64,000 bases of DNA from an uncultured Bacillota bacterium (lineage in GTDB: Bacteria > Bacillota > Clostridia > Lachnospirales > Lachnospiraceae), in the NCBI GenBank assembly GCA_905200905.1, contig CAJKMA010000004.1, positions 1 through 64,000 on the forward strand, in the 5' to 3' direction. Every line of letters starts with the position of its first letter. Within the stretch, counting starts at the first letter, position 1. The position numbers and the translations under genes are program-made. Below the pieces are notes generated by a model. It was not told the origin of the DNA. It was given only the letters and a program-made list of their open reading frames with translations, and did no database searches. Shown in pieces: positions 26,657 to 34,811 of this stretch.

Positions 26657-28933
26657 TTAATGGCATTTACTCCATCCACAATTTTTACAGATATTACATC
26701 CTTCTTCAAAATTCAATGGCTCTCCGCATTCCGGACAATAGGTTTTGATTTCCGAACTTTCTGTTACAGGAACCGCCTTTGGTTTTGGAGCTTTTTTCAC
26801 CTTTACCGTCTCGTTTGCCTGCTGCTTCTGGGCTAATTCAGCCTGCATCTCTTTGTACATATCCATCAGGGCATTTCCAACTGCCATTGGACAGCATGCA
26901 CCTTTGCTGGTGTCTTTTCTCGTTACTTTTCTGGCTGTATAAGAAGGACAGGAACCGCTGGAATTCAACTGATCCACAATCGTTTCTATGGAAATTCCGC
27001 CTCTGGCACTAATGGAGATCATTCTGGAAAGTCCTACCATGAAGTTGTTGCATCCTCCTGTAGAACCTTTGCTTAAATAGGTTTCCAACAGTGCTCCTGT
27101 ATGTGGATCAAACAATGCAACACAGTGAAGACTGCCGCATCCTGTGATCAATTTGCGTTTTTTACCAATGACATCATCGGTTACCAGAAGGATTTCCCCT
27201 CTCTTGAGCCCGTCGCCTGCTGTTACTGTTTTGGTTTCTTTTGTATTCAAAATTCCAACTCGTTTGCACCCGTCACGGAAGATGGTGATTCCCTTTAGTC
27301 CCTGCTCAAAGGCATAGGTATAAAGGCTTTCTGTTTCCTCCACAGTAAAGCTGTTTGGAACATTTACCGTAGAACTGATGGATGCATCAATATGGGTCTG
27401 CCATACAGCCTGCATGTCGATTCTCTGACGGTAATCCAAAGTCATTGCAGTGACAAAATAGTCTGGAAGTTCCTTGTCACTGGTAAGTCCAAAACGCTTC
27501 ATATAGTCTTCCACAATTTTGGTGTACACCTTGTAATACACATCTGTCCCGTGCAGAGATTCTGTCTTACGCTCATAATAATTGGCATATATAGGCTCGA
27601 TTCCACCGGAAATTCCCAGCATGGTAGACAGGGTTCCTGTAGGTGCAATGGTTAAAAGCTGTGAATTCCGAAGTCCGTATTTTCTTACTAATTCTCTTGT
27701 CATTTCTGTGGTGTTTGCCAAGAAATACGGAGTACTCATAATCTCTTCTGTATTACATTTTGGAAAAGCTCCTAGTTGTTTTGCCAGCTTTGCAGAAGCA
27801 GCAATTGCTGTGTCTGCCATGGCAAATCCTATCTTGTCACACATATGGACAGCATCTTCTTCCCCATAGGTCAATCCCAATTTCAGAAGCGCATCTGCTA
27901 ATCCCATGATTCCTAAGCCAATCTGTCTCCACTGCTGTACGCTTTCTCTCTGTTCTGGAAGCGGATGCAATGGCAAACCTTCCTCCAAAACTTCATTTAA
28001 AGCTTTTACGGAAGCCTGTACACATTGTTTAAATTCATCAAAATCAAAATACGCCTCATCCGTAAAAGGATTTTTTACAAAAGCAGAAAGATTCATACTT
28101 CCAAGAAGACAGCTTCCTCCTGCCGGAAGAGGCTCCTCTGCACAAGGATTCACTCCTGCATAGGAAAATTCTTTTGTATTACTTAAAAGGTTCCAGCTCT
28201 CCACACGGTCCCAGAATAACGCACCCGGCTCTGCATAATCCCAGTTGGTCTCTGTAATTCTACGGAATAACTCTCTGGCATTCACCTTTTTCTCAATGAC
28301 TTCCCCTGTAGTCTCCCTTGTGTAGTGAAGAAGGTAATCTTCATTTTTCTTCACTGCCTCCATGAAATCTTCATGAATACGGATAGAAATGTTCGCCTTT
28401 GTCACTTTCTCCAAGTCTGTTTTCAATTCAATAAATTCTGTCACATCCGGATGGGAACAGTCAATAGAAATCATCAGCGCTCCACGTCTGCCATTCTGTC
28501 CGATCAATGCTGTTACCAGAGAATACAGCTCCATAAAGGACACTGCCCCACTGGTCTCTTTTGCTGCATTATTAATCTTGGCTCCTCTTGGACTCAGCTT
28601 GGAAATATCAATTCCACAGCCCCCTCCATAACTATAAGTACGTGCTAATTTCTTTGCACACTCAAAAATATCTTCAATTTCATCTTCTGGAGGTGCAATC
28701 ACATAACAGTTGGAATAAGTAACCTTTCTTCCTTGTCTGTTTAATCCACGATTGGATAAAATCCTGCCTCCAAATAAAAATTTTTTCTCTTTTATATATT
28801 TTCCGATTTCTTCATTTCCGCCGCTGACTCTCTGCACCCAGGCTTCAAAATCTTCGCCCTCATTACAATATTTTTTCGTCCATATATCTGTGCCTAGCTG
28901 GTTTTCTTTCCCTAGCCATTCCTCAACTGTCAT
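26657..28933 (-). CDS. nrdJ: Adenosylcobalamin-dependent (class II) ribonucleotide reductase
   Basis: Reduces ribonucleotides to deoxyribonucleotides with a B12-generated thiyl radical, working with or without oxygen. The 758-residue chain has the active-site cysteines in TYSNCYVI and the later catalytic region (NPCAEEPLPAGGSCLLGSMNLS), the IAPTGTLS loop near 440, and a C-terminal zinc-ribbon CPECGEPLNFEEGCNICKNCGW. It has AGGAGG before the ATG. The promoter carries two NrdR boxes. No cobalamin riboswitch is seen upstream. Confidence 0.95.
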   Translation of the reverse strand: MTVEEWLGKENQLGTDIWTKKYCNEGEDFEAWVQRVSGGNEEIGKYIKEKKFLFGGRILSNRGLNRQGRKVTYSNCYVIAPPEDEIEDIFECAKKLARTYSYGGGCGIDISKLSPRGAKINNAAKETSGAVSFMELYSLVTALIGQNGRRGALMISIDCSHPDVTEFIELKTDLEKVTKANISIRIHEDFMEAVKKNEDYLLHYTRETTGEVIEKKVNARELFRRITETNWDYAEPGALFWDRVESWNLLSNTKEFSYAGVNPCAEEPLPAGGSCLLGSMNLSAFVKNPFTDEAYFDFDEFKQCVQASVKALNEVLEEGLPLHPLPEQRESVQQWRQIGLGIMGLADALLKLGLTYGEEDAVHMCDKIGFAMADTAIAASAKLAKQLGAFPKCNTEEIMSTPYFLANTTEMTRELVRKYGLRNSQLLTIAPTGTLSTMLGISGGIEPIYANYYERKTESLHGTDVYYKVYTKIVEDYMKRFGLTSDKELPDYFVTAMTLDYRQRIDMQAVWQTHIDASISSTVNVPNSFTVEETESLYTYAFEQGLKGITIFRDGCKRVGILNTKETKTVTAGDGLKRGEILLVTDDVIGKKRKLITGCGSLHCVALFDPHTGALLETYLSKGSTGGCNNFMVGLSRMISISARGGISIETIVDQLNSSGSCPSYTARKVTRKDTSKGACCPMAVGNALMDMYKEMQAELAQKQQANETVKVKKAPKPKAVPVTESSEIKTYCPECGEPLNFEEGCNICKNCGWSKCH

Positions 28934-28943
28934 AGTTCTTCCT

Positions 28944-28959
28944 CCTCAACATTTAGTGA
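28944..28959. promoter_or_regulatory. NrdR box, promoter-distal copy
   Basis: CCTCAACATTTAGTGA matches the NrdR consensus acaCWATATATWGtgt at about 12 of 16 positions, including 8 of the central 10. It lies just downstream of the nrdJ -10, 11 bp before the start codon region, exactly 31 bp from the stronger box. Confidence 0.7.
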
Positions 28960-28968
28960 ACAGTTATG

Positions 28969-28997
28969 ATATTAACACAATATATTGTTTGTTTCAA
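28969..28997 (-). promoter_or_regulatory. nrdJ promoter
   Basis: On the minus strand TTGAAA (28997-28992) and TAATAT (28974-28969) have a 17-bp spacer. The spacer contains the stronger NrdR box, so repressor binding would block RNA polymerase. Confidence 0.7.
28975..28990. promoter_or_regulatory. NrdR box, strong copy
   Basis: ACACAATATATTGTTT fits the palindromic NrdR consensus at nearly every position. It lies inside the nrdJ -35/-10 spacer. NrdR is the ATP/dATP-sensing repressor of ribonucleotide reductase genes, and box pairs spaced by about three helical turns are its usual target. Confidence 0.85.
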
Positions 28998-29016
28998 GGG
29001 TTATTTTCTTTTTTAT

Positions 29017-29045
29017 TTGCACTCTCACTCTATTTGTGCTAGATT
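29017..29045 (+). promoter_or_regulatory. Candidate promoter of the IbrA/IbrB-like pair
   Basis: TTGCAC and TAGATT are spaced 17 bp apart, 44 bp upstream of the ibrA-like start. It is divergent from the nrdJ promoter, with -35 elements about 20 bp apart. Confidence 0.4.
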
Positions 29046-29088
29046 AGAGATAATTGGAAAATTTTGTCAATTTTTGAGGTATGAATTT

Positions 29089-30420
29089 ATGAAACGAGAA
29101 TATTCTCAACAAAATGTCTATGATGCTCTCCAGGATCGTCTGAAATTTATTTTTGAGGAATTTGACAACATTTATCTCTCTTTTTCAGGGGGAAAAGACA
29201 GCGGTTTATTGTTAAATCTGGTTCTGGATTACCAACAGAAAAATTATCCTTCCAAAAAAATCGGTGTTTTCCATCAGGATTTTGAAGCCCAGTACACGGT
29301 TACAACCGAATACATTACCAGGACTTTTCAGCGGATTAAAGACCAGGTAGAGCCTTACTGGGTCTGCCTTCCTATGGCTACCAGAACAGCTCTTAGCAGC
29401 TATGAGATGTATTGGTATCCCTGGGATGACAAGAAAAAGGAAAGCTGGGTACGCGAGATGCCAGACATGGATTATGTCATTAATTTGGAAAATAATCCCA
29501 TGACCACCTATCATTACCGAATGCATCAGGAAGATTTGGCAAAACAATTTGGCCGGTGGTACCGTATGTCTCATGATATGAAGAAAACTGTGTGTCTTCT
29601 GGGCATTCGTGCAGACGAATCTCTACAACGATACAGCGGATTTCTGAACAAAAAAAAGGGATATAAGGGTGAATGTTGGATTACAAAACATTTTAAAGAC
29701 GTGTGGTGTGCTTCTCCACTGTATGACTGGAGTACAAAGGATGTTTGGCATGCAAACTACCTTTTCCAGTATGATTACAATCATTTGTATGATTTATATT
29801 ATAAGGCTGGTTTAAAAGTTTCACAGATGCGAGTAGCTTCCCCATTTAATGATTATTCTAAGGATTCTTTGAATATGTACCGAGTGATTGACCCCGCCAT
29901 CTGGACCAAGCTGGTGGGCCGTGTACAAGGAGCAAATTTTGCCTGTATTTATGGACGAACCAAAGCCATGGGCTATCGGAATGTAACTCTGCCAGAGGGT
30001 TATACCTGGAAAGAATTCACCCAGTTCTTATTAAGCACACTTCCCCCAAGACTTAGGAATAATTACGAAAAAAAATTCAGTACATCCATTCAATTCTGGC
30101 ATGAAACGGGAGGGGGGCTAGATGATGAAGCCATTCATGAGTTACAGATGAAGGGTTACTCTGTAAGACGAAATGGTGTCTCCAACTACACCAGAAACAA
30201 AAAATCCAGGGTAGTTTTTATTGGAAAAATCCCAGATGATACGGATGATATTAAATCTACCAAGGATATCCCAAGTTGGAAACGGATGTGTTACTGTATC
30301 CTGAAAAATGACCACACTTGTCGTTTTATGGGATTTGGTATTACCCGTGAACAGCAACACCGCATTGATTTAATTCGGGACAAATATAAAAGTATTGAGG
30401 AGATGGACTACGATGTTTAA
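29089..30420 (+). CDS. IbrA-like PAPS-reductase-family protein (DUF3440-type)
   Basis: A 443-residue protein with an N-terminal ATP-pyrophosphatase domain: the PP-loop NIYLSFSGGKDSGLLLNL is at about 26-43, as in PAPS reductases and DndC-type sulfur-transfer enzymes. A later part (SPLYDWSTKDVWHANYLFQYDYN) also fits that superfamily, and the rest matches the DUF3440/IbrA type. It adenylates or sulfur-activates an unknown substrate. The ATG at 29089 follows TGAGGT. Its last 8 nt overlap the start of a ParB-like gene. No sulfate-assimilation genes are near, so ordinary PAPS reduction is unlikely. Confidence 0.8.
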   Translation: MKREYSQQNVYDALQDRLKFIFEEFDNIYLSFSGGKDSGLLLNLVLDYQQKNYPSKKIGVFHQDFEAQYTVTTEYITRTFQRIKDQVEPYWVCLPMATRTALSSYEMYWYPWDDKKKESWVREMPDMDYVINLENNPMTTYHYRMHQEDLAKQFGRWYRMSHDMKKTVCLLGIRADESLQRYSGFLNKKKGYKGECWITKHFKDVWCASPLYDWSTKDVWHANYLFQYDYNHLYDLYYKAGLKVSQMRVASPFNDYSKDSLNMYRVIDPAIWTKLVGRVQGANFACIYGRTKAMGYRNVTLPEGYTWKEFTQFLLSTLPPRLRNNYEKKFSTSIQFWHETGGGLDDEAIHELQMKGYSVRRNGVSNYTRNKKSRVVFIGKIPDDTDDIKSTKDIPSWKRMCYCILKNDHTCRFMGFGITREQQHRIDLIRDKYKSIEEMDYDV

Positions 30421-30967
30421 AAGCCCTGTTTATAATGTAATTCCTGTACCTATTGAAAAAATAAAACCAAACACTTACAATCCTAATGCCGTGGCACCTC
30501 CGGAAATGAAGCTACTCTATGACAGTATTAAGGCAGACGGCTATACCATGCCCATTGTCTGTTATTATGACAAGGAGGACGATCTTTACATCATTGTAGA
30601 TGGTTTTCACCGTTATCGTATCATGTTGGAAAATCAGGATATTTATGACCGAGAACAAGGTATGTTGCCAGTATCTGTCATTAACAAATCCCTGGATCAG
30701 CGCATGGCCAGTACCATCCGGCACAATCGAGCCAGAGGAAATCATGATGTGGATTTAATGAGTAATATTGTAAAAGAACTTCACGAATTAGGACGTTCTG
30801 ATGCCTGGATTTCCAGACACTTAGGTATGGATAAGGATGAAATCCTTCGTTTGAAACAGATTACTGGCCTGGCAGCCCTATTTAAAGACGTAAACTTTGG
30901 ACAGGCCTGGCAGCCTGTAGAAGAAGAGGAGGAGGAGCCTGCTTTTCCAACTCCCTGGGGTGCGTAA
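30413..30967 (+). CDS. IbrB-like ParB/Srx-fold protein
   Basis: A 184-residue protein with a ParB-like N-terminal domain: VPIEKIKPNTYNPN, then the box DGFHRYRIMLEN at about 57-68 and MASTIRHNRARGNHD, followed by a helix-turn-helix-like segment (RSDAWISRHLGMDKDEILRLKQ). It ends in an acidic tail. The start at 30413 has GAGGAG 8 nt upstream and overlaps the ibrA-like gene, so translation is coupled. The same two-gene arrangement is known in E. coli as ibrAB, linked to regulation of immunoglobulin-binding surface proteins, but the biochemical role is unknown. Confidence 0.8.
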   Translation: MFKSPVYNVIPVPIEKIKPNTYNPNAVAPPEMKLLYDSIKADGYTMPIVCYYDKEDDLYIIVDGFHRYRIMLENQDIYDREQGMLPVSVINKSLDQRMASTIRHNRARGNHDVDLMSNIVKELHELGRSDAWISRHLGMDKDEILRLKQITGLAALFKDVNFGQAWQPVEEEEEEPAFPTPWGA

Positions 30968-30973
30968 ATTTCC

Positions 30974-31002
30974 TTGTATTTACCCCAGTCTCATGCTACA
31001 CT
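30974..31002 (+). promoter_or_regulatory. Promoter of hydE-hydG-hydF
   Basis: TTGTAT and TACACT have a 17-bp spacer and lie 35 bp upstream of the hydE start. Confidence 0.55.
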
Positions 31003-31036
31003 ATAGCTATGAAATCTGAAATCTGAGGTACACCTT

Positions 31037-32095
31037 ATGGAAAAAAAATTAAAGACTCTGGTGGATAAACTGGAAGCCCGACATACCCTTTCGCGGGACG
31101 AATGGATCTCTTTAATTCGCTGGCGGACACCCCTGCTTTCCGATTATATTTTTCAAAAAGCACGGGCTGTTCGCCAGCGTTTTTATGGTACAGATGTTTA
31201 CATTCGTGGCCTCATTGAATTTACGAATTACTGTAAAAATGATTGTTATTACTGCGGTATCCGCCGAAGCAACCTGGAGGCACATCGCTATCGTCTTTCC
31301 AAAGAACAGATTCTAAACTGCTGCACTCAGGGATATGATCTGGGATTTCGTACCTTTGTTCTACAGGGTGGTGAAGACGGCTATTTTACGGATGAACGCT
31401 TGGCCCAAATTGTTAGCAGCATTCGCAAAAATTTCCCCGATTGCGCCATTACCTTGTCTGTGGGAGAACGTTCCTATGACAGCTATAAAACTCTGTTTGA
31501 AGCAGGTGCAGACCGCTATCTACTGCGTCATGAAACTTGGGATGCAGTACATTACAGCCGTCTTCATCCACCGCAACTTTCGGCATCCATCCGGCAGCAA
31601 TGCCTTTGGAATTTAAAGGAAATTGGTTATCAGGTGGGCACTGGCTATATGGTAGGCTCTCCCTATCAGACCCCAGAAAATTTAGCAGATGACATGCTAT
31701 TTCTGGAAAAACTGAATCCCCAGATGGTAGGAATCGGTCCCTTTATTCCCCATTGCAAAACGCCTTTTAAAAACCACTCAGCAGGAACTCTAGAACTTAC
31801 TCTATACTTACTGGGGCTTATCCGCCTGCTGCTTCCAAAAGTTTTACTCCCTGCTACCACCGCCCTTGGAACCATTGACCCAAAGGGACGGGAACTTGGC
31901 ATTTTAGCAGGAGCTAATGTAGTAATGCCCAATCTTTCTCCGGCAAATGTCCGAAAAGATTATCTGCTGTATGATAATAAAATTTGTACGGGAAGTGAAG
32001 CAGCAGAATGTAGAGCTGATCTGGAAAGACGAATGCACGCGATTGGCTATCAGGTGGTCACTCACAGAGGTGATTCTTTAAATAAAAATAATTAG
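31037..32095 (+). CDS. hydE: [FeFe]-hydrogenase maturase HydE (radical SAM)
   Basis: Radical-SAM enzyme involved in building the dithiomethylamine bridge of the hydrogenase H-cluster. The CX3CX2C motif is NYCKNDCYYCGIR at about 70-82, followed by the BioB-like barrel (TFVLQGGEDGYFTDERL, LSVGERSYDSY, RHETWDAVHYSRLHP, GTGYMVGSPYQT). At 352 residues it is full length. It is the first of three adjacent maturase genes; the hydrogenase itself is not in the window. Confidence 0.93.
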   Translation: MEKKLKTLVDKLEARHTLSRDEWISLIRWRTPLLSDYIFQKARAVRQRFYGTDVYIRGLIEFTNYCKNDCYYCGIRRSNLEAHRYRLSKEQILNCCTQGYDLGFRTFVLQGGEDGYFTDERLAQIVSSIRKNFPDCAITLSVGERSYDSYKTLFEAGADRYLLRHETWDAVHYSRLHPPQLSASIRQQCLWNLKEIGYQVGTGYMVGSPYQTPENLADDMLFLEKLNPQMVGIGPFIPHCKTPFKNHSAGTLELTLYLLGLIRLLLPKVLLPATTALGTIDPKGRELGILAGANVVMPNLSPANVRKDYLLYDNKICTGSEAAECRADLERRMHAIGYQVVTHRGDSLNKNN

Positions 32096-32111
32096 GAAAG
32101 GAAAAATCGTT

Positions 32112-33533
32112 ATGTATGATGTAGCATCCAAACACGCTGAAGAATTTATTAACCATGAAGAAATATTAGAAACCTTGGCTTATGCCGACGAAAACAAAGA
32201 CAACCTTCCACTCATTGACTCTATCATCGAAAAGGCAAAAAAAAGAAAAGGTCTGACTCACAGAGAAGCCTCTATTCTTCTAGCCTGTACCAATGAAGAA
32301 AAGAATCAGGAAATCTACAAGCTGGCTGAGCAGATTAAAAAAGATTTCTATGGAAATCGTATTGTCATGTTTGCTCCTTTATACCTCTCTAATTATTGTG
32401 TCAACGGATGTACTTACTGCCCTTATCACCTGAAAAACAAACACATTGCCAGAAAGCAGCTTTCTCAGGAAGAAATCCGCCGAGAAGTCATTGCACTTCA
32501 GGATATGGGACATAAACGTCTGGCTCTGGAAGCCGGTGAAGATCCAGTCCGCAATACCATGGAATATTATCTGGAAAGCATCAAAACCATTTACAGCATC
32601 AAGCATAAAAACGGTGCTATCCGCCGTGTAAATATTAATATTGCAGCCACTACCGTAGACAATTACCGTCTCTTAAAAGAGGCTGGAATCGGTACTTATA
32701 TCCTGTTCCAGGAAACCTATCACAAAGAGAGTTACCTGCAGCTTCATCCTACTGGACCAAAGCACAATTATGACTACCACACAGAAGCCATGGACCGTGC
32801 CATGGAAGGTGGAATTGACGATGTAGGTATTGGTGTTCTCTTTGGCCTGGACAAATACCGCTATGAATTTGCTGGTCTTCTGATGCATGCAGAGCATCTG
32901 GAATCAGCTTTTGGCGTAGGCCCTCATACCATCAGTGTACCTCGTCTTCGTCATGCAGATGACATTGATGCAGATGCTTTCGACAATGGTATTGACGATG
33001 ACACTTTTGCAAAAATTGTTGCCTGTATCCGAATTGCAGTTCCTTATACCGGCATGATTATCTCCACCAGAGAGAGCAAACAGTGCAGAGAACGGGTGCT
33101 TCATCTTGGTGTTTCCCAGATTAGCGGTGGCTCCCGTACCAGTGTGGGTGGTTACTGTGAACCAGAGCCGGAAGATGCAAAATCTGAGCAGTTTGATGTC
33201 AGCGACCGCCGTACTTTAGATGAAGTTGTTTACTGGCTCATGGAGATGGGGTATATCCCAAGCTTCTGTACTGCATGTTATCGTGCCGGCCGCACAGGAG
33301 ACCGTTTCATGTCTCTTTGTAAGAGCGGGCAGATTCAGAACTGCTGCCATCCAAATGCATTAATGACCCTGAAAGAATACTTAATGGACTACGCTTCCCC
33401 TGCTACCAAAGCACTCGGTGACAAACTGATCGAACAGGAAGTTTTCAATGTTCCCAATGAAAAAGCCCGTGCAGTAGTATTAGAAAATCTCCGTCTCATT
33501 GAACAGGATAACCGGAGAGATTTCAGATTCTAA
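32112..33533 (+). CDS. hydG: [FeFe]-hydrogenase maturase HydG (tyrosine lyase)
   Basis: Cleaves tyrosine to give the CO and CN- ligands of the H-cluster. The 473-residue protein has the radical-SAM motif NYCVNGCTYCPYH at about 95-107 and a C-terminal second cluster motif CTACYRAGRTGDRFM near 395, which separates HydG from ThiH. It lies 16 bp after hydE with AGGAAAGG before the ATG. Confidence 0.95.
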   Translation: MYDVASKHAEEFINHEEILETLAYADENKDNLPLIDSIIEKAKKRKGLTHREASILLACTNEEKNQEIYKLAEQIKKDFYGNRIVMFAPLYLSNYCVNGCTYCPYHLKNKHIARKQLSQEEIRREVIALQDMGHKRLALEAGEDPVRNTMEYYLESIKTIYSIKHKNGAIRRVNINIAATTVDNYRLLKEAGIGTYILFQETYHKESYLQLHPTGPKHNYDYHTEAMDRAMEGGIDDVGIGVLFGLDKYRYEFAGLLMHAEHLESAFGVGPHTISVPRLRHADDIDADAFDNGIDDDTFAKIVACIRIAVPYTGMIISTRESKQCRERVLHLGVSQISGGSRTSVGGYCEPEPEDAKSEQFDVSDRRTLDEVVYWLMEMGYIPSFCTACYRAGRTGDRFMSLCKSGQIQNCCHPNALMTLKEYLMDYASPATKALGDKLIEQEVFNVPNEKARAVVLENLRLIEQDNRRDFRF

Positions 33534-33549
33534 ACCAGGAGGAACACCT

Positions 33550-34758
33550 ATGAGTTTAAATGCAGTCCCCGCTTCTGAACGTATCCATATTGGTATTTTC
33601 GGCAGAAGAAATGCAGGGAAATCAAGCCTCATCAATGCCATAACCGGACAAGATCTCGCCATTGTATCAGATGTAAAAGGCACTACCACAGACCCTGTTC
33701 TAAAATCCATGGAACTGCTCCCCCTTGGCCCTGTGGTCATCATAGACACACCTGGCCTGGATGATCTCGGTGAACTGGGTTCTCTGCGGATACAGAAAGC
33801 CCAGCAGATGCTGAACAAAACAGATTTGGCCTTGTTGGTTCTTGACGGAACTTCCCCTGTGCAGAAAGAAGATTTAGAAGTTTTCCGTCTAATCAAAGCA
33901 AAAAAAATTCCCTGCATCCTTGTCATCAATAAATGCGACTTAATGCCATCTTCTGAGATTCTTCTGCCGGATGAAATGAAAATAGAGCAGGTTTTGTATG
34001 TAAGTGCCATGGAGAAAAAAAACATCCAGGAATTAAAAGAACGAATGGGAAGGCTGGCAGAATCAAAAAAAGAAAACATCCATCTGGTGTCTGACCTGAT
34101 AAATCCAACAGACTTTGTTATTCTGGTCATTCCCATTGACAAGGCTGCTCCCAAAGGCCGTTTGATCCTGCCACAGCAGCAGACCATACGAGACATCCTG
34201 GAAAAAGGAGGCATCCCGGTACTTACCAGAGATGCTGAACTGGAAACTACTCTGAAAAAACTGGATTTGGCAGGCACAAAACCTGCCCTTGTTATCACCG
34301 ACAGCCAGATATTCGCCCAGGTTTCTGCTCTTGTTCCAAAGGAGATACCACTTACCTCTTTTTCCATCTTATTTGCACGATATAAAGGCAGCCTTGATTA
34401 TGCTGTTGCCGGTGCAAAAGCTCTGGATTCCTTACAAGATGGAGATTGTGTTTTAATCTCGGAAGGATGTACCCACCACCGGCAGTGCGGTGATATCGGC
34501 ACTCAGAAGCTGCCCGATATGCTGAAAAAGCATACAGGAAAAGACCTGGTGTTTGCTTTTACAAGCGGTACAGAATTCCCTCTGGATCTGTCTCCTTACC
34601 AGGTGATTATCCATTGTGGCGGATGTATGCTCAATGACCGGGAAATGAAATTCCGGCAGACCTGTGCCAAAGATCAGCAGGTTCCCATGACCAATTATGG
34701 AATCGCAATTGCCCATATGAAGGGGATTTTAGACAGAAGCATTGCCTGTCTATCATAA
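33550..34758 (+). CDS. hydF: [FeFe]-hydrogenase maturase HydF (GTPase scaffold)
   Basis: GTPase that carries the assembled diiron subcluster to the hydrogenase. The 402-residue protein has the P-loop GIFGRRNAGKSSLINA at about 14-29, DTPGLDD, NKCD and a C-terminal cluster site with EGCTHHRQCGD and HCGGCMLND. The ATG at 33550 has AGGAGG; a longer frame that overlaps hydG is not needed. It completes a contiguous hydE-hydG-hydF set. Confidence 0.94.
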   Translation: MSLNAVPASERIHIGIFGRRNAGKSSLINAITGQDLAIVSDVKGTTTDPVLKSMELLPLGPVVIIDTPGLDDLGELGSLRIQKAQQMLNKTDLALLVLDGTSPVQKEDLEVFRLIKAKKIPCILVINKCDLMPSSEILLPDEMKIEQVLYVSAMEKKNIQELKERMGRLAESKKENIHLVSDLINPTDFVILVIPIDKAAPKGRLILPQQQTIRDILEKGGIPVLTRDAELETTLKKLDLAGTKPALVITDSQIFAQVSALVPKEIPLTSFSILFARYKGSLDYAVAGAKALDSLQDGDCVLISEGCTHHRQCGDIGTQKLPDMLKKHTGKDLVFAFTSGTEFPLDLSPYQVIIHCGGCMLNDREMKFRQTCAKDQQVPMTNYGIAIAHMKGILDRSIACLS

Positions 34759-34760
34759 AA

Positions 34761-34811
34761 AACAGAAGGAAGAGATGCCACAAAGGCTATCCTCTTCCTT
34801 CTGTTTTTTTC
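34761..34811. terminator. Bidirectional terminator between hydF and a MATE gene
   Basis: AAACAGAAGGAAGAG pairs with CTCTTCCTTCTGTTT over 15 bp around a 17-nt loop and is followed by TTTTTT. On the other strand the right arm's complement lies within the last codons of the convergent MATE gene. Confidence 0.85.

Noticed and set aside
28934..29088. Possible cobalamin riboswitch upstream of the B12-dependent nrdJ
   Set aside because: No B12-box-like sequence or suitable structure; the promoter is about 35 bp from the start codon.
33480..34367. 295-residue minus-strand ORF opposite hydF
   Set aside because: It is an antisense shadow: the plus strand encodes HydF with all motifs, and the minus frame shows only Ser/Arg-rich low-complexity sequence.
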